11,257 nt of DNA, taken from positions 1 through 11,257 of the forward strand of contig CAYMFM010000103.1 in the NCBI GenBank assembly GCA_964389685.1. Reading direction: 5' to 3'. The stretch comes from G020353115 sp964389685 (GTDB taxonomy: Bacteria; Bacteroidota; Bacteroidia; Bacteroidales; VadinHA17). A program made the translations under genes and the position numbers. The notes under the pieces were generated by a model. It ran no database searches. It was given only the letters and a program-made list of their open reading frames with translations, and was not told the DNA's origin. Of this stretch, positions 5,585-11,257 are shown in pieces (positions within the stretch are counted from its first letter, which is position 1; every line of letters begins with the position of its first letter).

Positions 5585-8437
5585 TCACTCATCCAGCAGT
5601 TTATAGCCATCGTTTATGCCTTTTTCAACGGCAGGAATACCCTTAACCATCCACTCAGGTGCAGGTTCTCCTTTCAGAAAATGGTTGTAATACTGAGAGA
5701 CGCGAATGGTAAAATCGACCTGGTTGGGTCGTTTTCCCAGGCCATGGTTTTCACCATTATAATTTAGCAACCAGGCGGGTTTTCCCAATCGCCGTAACGC
5801 CACAAAAAATTCAATTCCCTGGTACCAGGGGACAGCGCCATCTTCATCATTATGCAGCATGAGTACCGGTGTTTCAATTTTAGGGACAAAGAAGATCGGT
5901 GAATTCTGGATATAATGGACCGGTTTTTCCCACAATGTGCCGCCAATCCGGCTCTGGGTTTGTTCATACTGAAACATTCTGCTCATTCCTGATGACCAGC
6001 GTATTCCACCATACGCACTGGTCATATTGCTGACCGGAGCACCGGAATGGGCACATGCAAAGAGGTTAGTCCTGGTAACCAGGTAGGCGATCTGGTACCC
6101 CCCCCAGCTATGGCCGTTTAATCCAATGTGATCCTTATCCACATAATCAAACCGGTCGATCAGAGCCATCGTACCACTGACTACAGCATTATAGGCACTT
6201 TCACCCGGGTAACCGATCGTATACGGAATATCGGGTACAAACACCAGGTATCCGTTGCTGACATAATAAGTCCAATTCATGGATGATCTCAGCGGACGAG
6301 GTGTCGAATGACGGTGAATACCGTCTGAACTTCGTTCATAGAAATAAACGATCATGGGGTATTTCTTATCCGGGTCAAAATTCTCCGGTTTATGGAGTAT
6401 TCCCTGCAGTTTTTCCTGGTCAAAGGATATCCATTCCACCAACTCGGTTGTACCCCAGAGATAGTTTTCTTGCTGGGGATTTGTATTGGATATACGCACA
6501 GGACTGGTAAAATTAAGGTCCGCTATCCACAGATCCGGATAGGTCTGAAAATCCTGTTTGGTAAACATCAGGAGATCTTCATTCCTGGCTTTGGTATAAA
6601 CGGTGAAATAATAATCATCCATCATGATCTTCACAGGATCAGCAGCCCTGGCAGGTATAAGGTTATAAAAGCCGGATTGTTTATTAAATTCATGAAATGC
6701 TCTCAACAACATTGTTCCCTTTGGATCGATTGTTTCCTCATCCGGGTCAAGCTTCTGATAACTGAATCTGATGTTGTTTTTCCGTCCGAAACCATTGGTC
6801 AGGTTAACCGGTTTTTCTTTTCCGGAAGGATCGATTTTCCAGAAATCATACCGGTCGGATATCAACACATAATCATCCTTACCAATCCAATTGACAGACC
6901 AATACGGCCTGGGATCACATGGTTCATCGTGCATCTCATCATAAAAATTCACGGGTATCTTTTTAGTAAGAGAGACAACCTGGTCTGTTATCATCGATCT
7001 GGCATACCAGCTGCTATCTGCTGTCTCCCACCAGATCAGGTATTTTCCGTTTGGTGACAGGCTGACCGTGGAGGGTGCTTTTTTAATCAAAAGCTTTCTG
7101 TTCCCTGTTGTTATATCCACACGGTAGACATCCCTGTACCGGTTTGCATCCCAGGAGATCAATTTTCTGTAAGGAAGATCAGATGATCCAAGAGCCACAT
7201 TCCCGTTCCCTTTCAGGATGGTTCTCAAGTCAGGCATCTCTTCATCGGCTAATTGAACCACCCGTTTATTCCCAAGGTGAATTACTGCATGATACGTTCT
7301 TTTTTTCTCCCGGTCTGCATTAACCAGCTGCATGGGTTGTAAATAGGGATCTTTCCAGTTCCAGATATCCACTTTATACTTCTCTTCATCCAACAGGGTA
7401 TCTTCTTTCTCGGGTTGGGGTTTTGGGGCTGTTCCGAAAAAGAGTCTTGATCCATCATCTGAAAAGTTGAGGTTTGAATTTTCACTGGGACTCCATCCCT
7501 CCGGTACTCCGGGCGTGACAGTATCGGCAAGCAGAGTAGCAGCAGCCTCTTTGGAATTCCAACCATATAAACCGAATACTTTTGCTTTTATCGTATCTTC
7601 CGAATGGAGGAAAGCCACCTGCTCACCCTCCCTGTCGTTAACAAGCTGTTTGACTTCACCCTCTTTTTCCCAGATCACATTCGCCTCTTCTGAAGATGTA
7701 TTAAAATTGAATACCCGGGAATAATCAATTGAATCGCCGGTCACTTCAGTAAAGCTGATCAGGTCTCCTTCCTGTGAAAAAGTATAATCGGTAATATTCG
7801 GATATTCGTACTTTATGGTTGAAACCGGGTTAAGAATGACAAGGTCGGTTCCTTTGGCCTTTTTCAGCTTCTGGATCTCTTCCTTTTTCTTCCTGGCTTC
7901 CTCCTTCTCCTCTTCTGTCAGCTCCTCCTTTTCTGCTTTCTCTTTCTCCGGTTCATCGGGTACTATCTTTTCAAGATGGTAAACGATCCAGGAGGAATTT
8001 TCTTCGGCTACCCGGTATGATTTCACCTTCTCAATTTTTTGGATGTCAATTGTTGCCAGTGACCAGATGCCAAGCGAATCTTTTGGCATATCATCCCCTT
8101 TTTTCTTGTCTTTTTTTGCCTGCCTGGTAACGGCAAATTGTGGTTTGATCATAAAAACAAGAAAATCGGAACCGGGAGTAAAATGTGCCTGATATCCTCT
8201 TGAAACCGAATCCAGAGCTCCTGTCCTACCGTTTTTCAGATAGAGCCATCCATCTCCCTGCTGCGGGTTTATTTCATAACTGACCCACTTCCCATCATCG
8301 GAAACGATTGGGCTCCTTAAATTTTTCCAGGAATCATAGACGGAATGGTCGAGTGGAACTTTCTGTGAGGTTTGTGAAAAAAGCAAAAAGGGAAACAAAA
8401 ACAAACAAAACGTTAAATAGAATGGCATTTTTTTCAT
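5585..8437 (-). CDS. Secreted S9 (prolyl oligopeptidase) family serine peptidase
   Basis: A 950-residue exported peptidase. The N-terminus has a Sec signal peptide: KK followed by a hydrophobic stretch (about 5-20) ending at FSQ. No convincing lipobox is present, so a periplasmic or secreted location is likely. The long middle part (about 30-680) fits the beta-propeller of the family. The C-terminal alpha/beta hydrolase domain (about 690-935) holds the catalytic triad: Ser777 in GHSWGGY, Asp866 in HNDEDGAVP and His898 in NGENHGLG. The Asp-His spacing of 32 equals that in DPP4. A Lys/Glu-rich segment (161-196) and a basic patch (105-116) interrupt the propeller and probably form an exposed helix. 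The family cleaves oligopeptides, often after Pro or as dipeptidyl or acylaminoacyl peptidases; the exact specificity cannot be read here. It is followed after 49 bp by the transporter and 5-oxoprolinase genes, which suggests a peptide-scavenging role. Confidence 0.93.
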   Translation of the reverse strand: MKKMPFYLTFCLFLFPFLLFSQTSQKVPLDHSVYDSWKNLRSPIVSDDGKWVSYEINPQQGDGWLYLKNGRTGALDSVSRGYQAHFTPGSDFLVFMIKPQFAVTRQAKKDKKKGDDMPKDSLGIWSLATIDIQKIEKVKSYRVAEENSSWIVYHLEKIVPDEPEKEKAEKEELTEEEKEEARKKKEEIQKLKKAKGTDLVILNPVSTIKYEYPNITDYTFSQEGDLISFTEVTGDSIDYSRVFNFNTSSEEANVIWEKEGEVKQLVNDREGEQVAFLHSEDTIKAKVFGLYGWNSKEAAATLLADTVTPGVPEGWSPSENSNLNFSDDGSRLFFGTAPKPQPEKEDTLLDEEKYKVDIWNWKDPYLQPMQLVNADREKKRTYHAVIHLGNKRVVQLADEEMPDLRTILKGNGNVALGSSDLPYRKLISWDANRYRDVYRVDITTGNRKLLIKKAPSTVSLSPNGKYLIWWETADSSWYARSMITDQVVSLTKKIPVNFYDEMHDEPCDPRPYWSVNWIGKDDYVLISDRYDFWKIDPSGKEKPVNLTNGFGRKNNIRFSYQKLDPDEETIDPKGTMLLRAFHEFNKQSGFYNLIPARAADPVKIMMDDYYFTVYTKARNEDLLMFTKQDFQTYPDLWIADLNFTSPVRISNTNPQQENYLWGTTELVEWISFDQEKLQGILHKPENFDPDKKYPMIVYFYERSSDGIHRHSTPRPLRSSMNWTYYVSNGYLVFVPDIPYTIGYPGESAYNAVVSGTMALIDRFDYVDKDHIGLNGHSWGGYQIAYLVTRTNLFACAHSGAPVSNMTSAYGGIRWSSGMSRMFQYEQTQSRIGGTLWEKPVHYIQNSPIFFVPKIETPVLMLHNDEDGAVPWYQGIEFFVALRRLGKPAWLLNYNGENHGLGKRPNQVDFTIRVSQYYNHFLKGEPAPEWMVKGIPAVEKGINDGYKLLDE

Positions 8438-8490
8438 GTCATGATAAATTTTAATGTTATATACCTGGTAAACTTACTAAAATAGAACCA

Positions 8491-8520
8491 TTGCATCTTA
8501 TAAATTGACCTGTTATGCAA
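8491..8520. repeat. 6-bp inverted repeat flanking 18 bp
   Basis: TTGCAT (8491-8496) and ATGCAA (8515-8520) are exact reverse complements, separated by an AT-rich 18-bp interval. The right arm abuts the stop codon of the small membrane protein gene. The arms are short and there is no T-run, so it could be an operator for the peptidase operon or chance. The same gap contains two weak leftward -7-like octamers (complement of 8469-8476, TAAGTTTA; complement of 8477-8484, TATTTTAG), so a separate promoter for the peptidase gene is possible. Confidence 0.3.
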
Positions 8521-8769
8521 CTATTTCTGATGAAGTCTCCATGCTGCTTTAACCACTCCCACCAGGCCTATTGATGCCCAGAAGAATTCAAGGATAACGA
8601 ATGGGATAAAATCGATCAGGATGGATGCATAACCGGCAACTGAGGCACCGATAAAATTCATGAGTGTATAGCTCAGTGAATCGGATGGGATCCATTTGAA
8701 CAGGTTTAGAATGAATGCCAGTAAAAGCAAACTGACACCGATTGAGCCTATGAGTATTGAATGATCCAT
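8521..8769 (-). CDS. CBU_0592-like small membrane protein
   Basis: An 82-residue integral membrane protein with three predicted hydrophobic helices (about 4-24, 33-52 and 54-76) and a short basic C-terminal tail (RLHQK). The pattern LxLxAFxLN, then YxLMNFIGA, then an aromatic-rich third helix (ILEFFWASIGLVGVVK) resembles the CBU_0592-like family, whose function is unknown. The start is an ATG with the reading MDHSIL. The gene is first in the leftward block, 83 bp upstream of the peptidase gene; co-transcription is possible but not shown. It is divergent from galK across a 100-bp AT-rich gap. The hydrophobic pattern and normal codon use make a real gene likely, and the overlapping alternative frame on the same strand lacks this organisation. 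Confidence 0.78.
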   Translation of the reverse strand: MDHSILIGSIGVSLLLLAFILNLFKWIPSDSLSYTLMNFIGASVAGYASILIDFIPFVILEFFWASIGLVGVVKAAWRLHQK

Positions 8770-8869
8770 ATTTCAAATGCGTTAAACTATTAATTAATTT
8801 TAAATATAAATTAATTTTAAATACATTTATCGTCTTTATTTTTATGGATCGATTTAAGGTATTTATTCA
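8770..8869. promoter_or_regulatory. Divergent promoter region
   Basis: This 100-bp gap is the AT-richest part of the window and separates two divergent genes, so it should hold both promoters. Toward galK, TACATTTA (8822-8829) matches the Bacteroidota -7 consensus TAnnTTTG in all but the last position, about 40 bp before the ATG. Toward the small membrane protein gene, the complement of 8801-8808 reads TATATTTA, again one mismatch. AAGG at 8856-8859, ten bases before the galK ATG, is a plausible weak ribosome binding site. No convincing -33 TTTG element was found for either, so the exact promoter positions are tentative. Confidence 0.4.
8792..8823. repeat. 15-bp direct repeat in the divergent promoter
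   Basis: AATTAATTTTAAATA occurs at 8792-8806 and again, identically, at 8809-8823, with a 2-bp gap and a 17-bp period. It overlaps both proposed -7 elements. It may be a pair of binding sites for a regulator or nucleoid protein controlling the divergent genes, or only a local duplication of AT-rich DNA. Confidence 0.6.
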
Positions 8870-10042
8870 ATGCAAGCCACTCAACTAATTCATGAATTTC
8901 ACCTGAACTTTGGTGATTCTCAAAAAGCCCCACGAATTTTCTTTTCCCCGGGAAGGGTAAACCTGATCGGGGAGCACACGGATTACAACGGCGGATACGT
9001 ATTCCCCTGTGCCTTGAGCTACGGAACGTACCTGCTTGCCAGGGAAACCGATTCTCAGTTTGTAAAATTTGCCTCACTGAATTTTGATTATACCACTTCT
9101 ATACCCCTGAATAAGCTTTCAGAAAAGGTCGGTAATGAATGGGTCAATTACCCGCTGGGAGTGATGGATGAATTCAAAAAAGCCGGTCTGTCTCTTCCAA
9201 CCGGGATGGAGCTTCTTTTTTACGGGAACATACCAAACGGGGCAGGATTATCATCCTCCGCTTCCATTGAAACGGTGACTGCGTTCATGGTAAATGCCCT
9301 GTTCGGGAATCACCAGCTTGAGTTGAAGGAAATGGCCCTCCTGTGCCAGCGGGCTGAAAATAATTTCGTGGGTGTTAACTGCGGGATCATGGACCAGTTT
9401 GCAGTATCATTTGGGAAGAAGGATCATGCGATTTTTCTCAATTGCGATACTCTGGATCATGAAATGGTACCGCTGAAATTAAACGGGTTAAAACTGGTCA
9501 TCTCCAACACCAACAAGCAACGGCAGCTTGCCGATTCGAAATACAACGAACGGCGCAGCGAATGTGAAACTGCCGTAGCCGAATTGAACCGTGCTAAAGC
9601 AATACGGAATCTTGGAGAACTTTCTCTGGCAGCTTTTGAAGAAATCGCGGATCATATCCGGGATGAGACCGTTCGAAGGAGAGCAAGGCATGTCGTTTCC
9701 GAGGATCAGCGTTGTGTGGATGCAGTCGCTGCATTAAAAAAGGGGAACATGGTTGCCTTCGGTGAATTAATGAACGGGTCGCATGACTCTCTCCGTGAGG
9801 ATTATGAGGTCACCGGGAAGGAGCTGGACACCCTTGTTGATGAAGCAAGGAAGATTGGTGGAGTACTTGGGTCCCGGATGACCGGCGCCGGGTTTGGAGG
9901 CTGCACCGTAAGCCTGGTAAAGGAAGCATCCGTGGAATCCTTCATCGACACGGTAGGAAAACAGTATGAGAAACAGACGGGTCTGAAAGCCGATTTTTAT
10001 GTGGCGGATGTGGGTAACGGTGTACGGGAGATCAATCCCTGA
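8870..10042 (+). CDS. galK: Galactokinase
   Basis: Cytoplasmic GHMP-family kinase that phosphorylates alpha-D-galactose at C1 with ATP, the first committed step of the Leloir pathway. The 390 residues match the usual bacterial GalK length. The galactokinase signature GRVNLIGEHTDYNGG is at 28-42 and includes Arg29, Glu35, His36 and Asp38, expected to bind galactose. The ATP-binding loop PNGAGLSSSAS is at 122-132. CGIMDQF (171-177) holds the catalytic base Asp175. The third GHMP motif MTGAGFGGC is at 337-345. The segment NTNKQRQLADSKYNERRSEC (213-232) is typical of bacterial GalK. The ATG at 8870 lies ten bases after AAGG and places the signature at the normal distance from the N-terminus. A sodium:solute symporter gene follows after 58 bp on the same strand, which supports a sugar uptake and phosphorylation unit. 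galT, galE and galM are not in the window. Confidence 0.96.
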   Translation: MQATQLIHEFHLNFGDSQKAPRIFFSPGRVNLIGEHTDYNGGYVFPCALSYGTYLLARETDSQFVKFASLNFDYTTSIPLNKLSEKVGNEWVNYPLGVMDEFKKAGLSLPTGMELLFYGNIPNGAGLSSSASIETVTAFMVNALFGNHQLELKEMALLCQRAENNFVGVNCGIMDQFAVSFGKKDHAIFLNCDTLDHEMVPLKLNGLKLVISNTNKQRQLADSKYNERRSECETAVAELNRAKAIRNLGELSLAAFEEIADHIRDETVRRRARHVVSEDQRCVDAVAALKKGNMVAFGELMNGSHDSLREDYEVTGKELDTLVDEARKIGGVLGSRMTGAGFGGCTVSLVKEASVESFIDTVGKQYEKQTGLKADFYVADVGNGVREINP

Positions 10043-10076
10043 GATGACCGTCCTGAACCGCTGAAAGTATAAAAAT

Positions 10077-10095
10077 CATACATAAGCATACATAA
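10077..10095. repeat. 9-bp direct repeat before the symporter gene
   Basis: CATACATAA occurs at 10077-10085 and 10087-10095, a 10-bp period, just upstream of the symporter ATG at 10101. The whole galK-symporter gap is only 58 bp and contains no strong hairpin, which fits co-transcription. The repeat may influence translation initiation or be incidental. Confidence 0.4.
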
Positions 10096-10100
10096 CTACA

Positions 10101-11257
10101 ATGGAACAAAGCTTTAACCTTGGATGGATTGACTACACGATCATGCTGGTCTATTTTGTTTTTGTGATCGGAATTGGCTGGGCACTAAAACGATACATGA
10201 AATCGGCAACGGCATTCCTGGAGGCTGGACGCTCTCTCCCTGCATGGGTTACCGGACTGGCATTCATTTCAGCCAACCTGGGAGCACTGGAGGTGATCGG
10301 TATGGCTGCCTCGGGAGCAAAGTATGGTATGATGACCATCCATTTCTACCTGATCGGCGCCATTCCCGGAATGGTATTCCTCGGGTTATTCATGATGCCC
10401 TTTTACTACGGATCAAAAGCCCGCTCTGTTCCGGAATACCTGAAGTTGCGGTTCGATGAAAAGACGAGGGCATTCAACGCCTTTGCGTTTGCCATCATGA
10501 CGGTTCTTGCCTCGGGGATATCGATGTATGCGCTGGCATTGTTAGCACAGGTCCTTCTGCCATTCGACTTTACCGTTACTATTATCGGAATAAACATCAC
10601 CGAGTTTGATTTTTATCTGATATTCGCCGCCCTGATCGTTCTCATCTATACCTACCTGGGTGGGTTGACCTCTGCAATCTATAACGAAGTACTTCAATTT
10701 TTCCTGATTGTGATCGGGTTTTTACCGCTTGTCTTTTTAGCATTAAAACACGTGGGAGGATGGGAAGGAATGAAGGCCAATCTGGATGTTGGGATGCTCC
10801 ATTCCTGGCAAAATACAGGATCTCCTGATGCCAACACGATGGGGGTTGAATGGTTCGGGGTTGTTGCCGGGTTGGGTTTTGTTCTTGCCTTCGGTTACTG
10901 GTGTACCAACTTCCTTGTAGTACAGCGGGCTATGGCTGCCGGGTCAATGACGGCGGCAAGAAAGACTCCAATGATTGGTGCGCTCCCTAAAATGTTTATC
11001 CCCTTTATTGTGGTCATCCCCGGGATGATAGCTATCGCCTTATTGAATGATCCATCGATTGACTTTACCCTTCCTGTGAAAGGAGACAGCTTCGACTACG
11101 ATAAGGTAATCCCTACGCTCCTTGCCACTCACTTTCCCACCGGAGTGCTGGGTCTTGGGGTTACTGCCTTGCTTGCCTCCTTCATGTCCGGTATGGCAGG
11201 TAACGTATCAGCATTCAATACGGTATGGACCTACGATATCTATCAAAGTTACCTGGT
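10101..11257 (+). CDS. Sodium:solute symporter (SSS family), 3' end outside window
   Basis: Partial inner-membrane symporter; 385 complete codons are present and the frame is open at the right edge. It starts MEQSFNLGWIDYTIM and has repeated hydrophobic helices with the SSS hallmarks SANLGALEVIGM (57-68), RSVPEYLKLRF (108-118), TYLGGLTSAIYNEVLQF (184-200), GYWCTNFLVVQRAMAAG (265-281) and ALLASFMSGMAG (357-368). Aligned from memory with Vibrio vSGLT, Asn59, Tyr266-Trp267, Asn270 and Lys297 correspond to sugar-site or gate residues Asn64, Tyr263-Trp264, Asn267 and Lys294. The equivalents of Gln69 and Glu88 appear to be Glu64 and Tyr83, and one of the two Na2-site serines is Gly364. Location 58 bp after galK points to galactose or a galactoside as cargo, but the altered site leaves the sugar unproven. 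The family normally has 500-600 residues, so roughly a third is missing. Confidence 0.9.
   Translation, partial: MEQSFNLGWIDYTIMLVYFVFVIGIGWALKRYMKSATAFLEAGRSLPAWVTGLAFISANLGALEVIGMAASGAKYGMMTIHFYLIGAIPGMVFLGLFMMPFYYGSKARSVPEYLKLRFDEKTRAFNAFAFAIMTVLASGISMYALALLAQVLLPFDFTVTIIGINITEFDFYLIFAALIVLIYTYLGGLTSAIYNEVLQFFLIVIGFLPLVFLALKHVGGWEGMKANLDVGMLHSWQNTGSPDANTMGVEWFGVVAGLGFVLAFGYWCTNFLVVQRAMAAGSMTAARKTPMIGALPKMFIPFIVVIPGMIAIALLNDPSIDFTLPVKGDSFDYDKVIPTLLATHFPTGVLGLGVTALLASFMSGMAGNVSAFNTVWTYDIYQSYL

Noticed and set aside
6392..7057. 221-codon + strand open frame
   Set aside because: Antisense to the S9 peptidase; composition is a shadow of the real gene and no domain is recognisable.
8817..9077. 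86-codon minus-strand open frame opposite the galK 5' end
   Set aside because: Covers the conserved galactokinase signature in antisense and would overlap the divergent promoter.

Overview
This 11.3 kb window looks like chromosomal DNA from a member of the Bacteroidota, probably an environmental Bacteroidales-like lineage. The evidence is a long secreted S9 peptidase with an internal Lys/Glu-rich insertion, weak ribosome binding sites, AT-rich promoter gaps with near-matches to the Bacteroidota -7 element (TAnnTTTG), and a spacer full of short repeats. This placement is an inference; no rRNA or marker gene is present. All complete genes are intact and there is no sign of a transposase, integrase, CRISPR array, tRNA or rRNA.

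Layout. Bases 1-409 are non-coding on present evidence and hold a repeat island: several hairpins, three different tandem repeats with periods of 8, 14 and 7 bp, a 23-bp direct repeat and a REP-like palindrome, all on a strand nearly free of G. From 8769 down to 410 four genes run leftward: a small CBU_0592-like membrane protein, a secreted prolyl-oligopeptidase-type serine peptidase, an NRAMP-like transporter and a fused HyuA-HyuB 5-oxoprolinase. The gaps are 83 bp, 49 bp and a 4-bp ATGA overlap, so at least the last three are likely one operon. An AT-rich divergent promoter region (8770-8869) separates this block from a rightward pair: galactokinase (galK) and a sodium:solute symporter that runs off the right edge.

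How the genes may work together. The rightward pair is a plausible galactose uptake and phosphorylation unit. The leftward operon looks like a peptide/pyroglutamate scavenging unit: an exported peptidase, a membrane transporter and an ATP-dependent enzyme that opens 5-oxoproline to glutamate. The most interesting point is the transporter. It has the NRAMP fold but the metal-coordinating residues of TM1 (DPGN) and TM6 (MPH) are replaced by GPGT and VPY, and its gene is translationally coupled to 5-oxoprolinase. Together with the ycsG (NRAMP family) gene in the unrelated pxpABC 5-oxoprolinase operon of Bacillus subtilis, this suggests an NRAMP branch that carries 5-oxoproline or a similar amino acid rather than metal ions.
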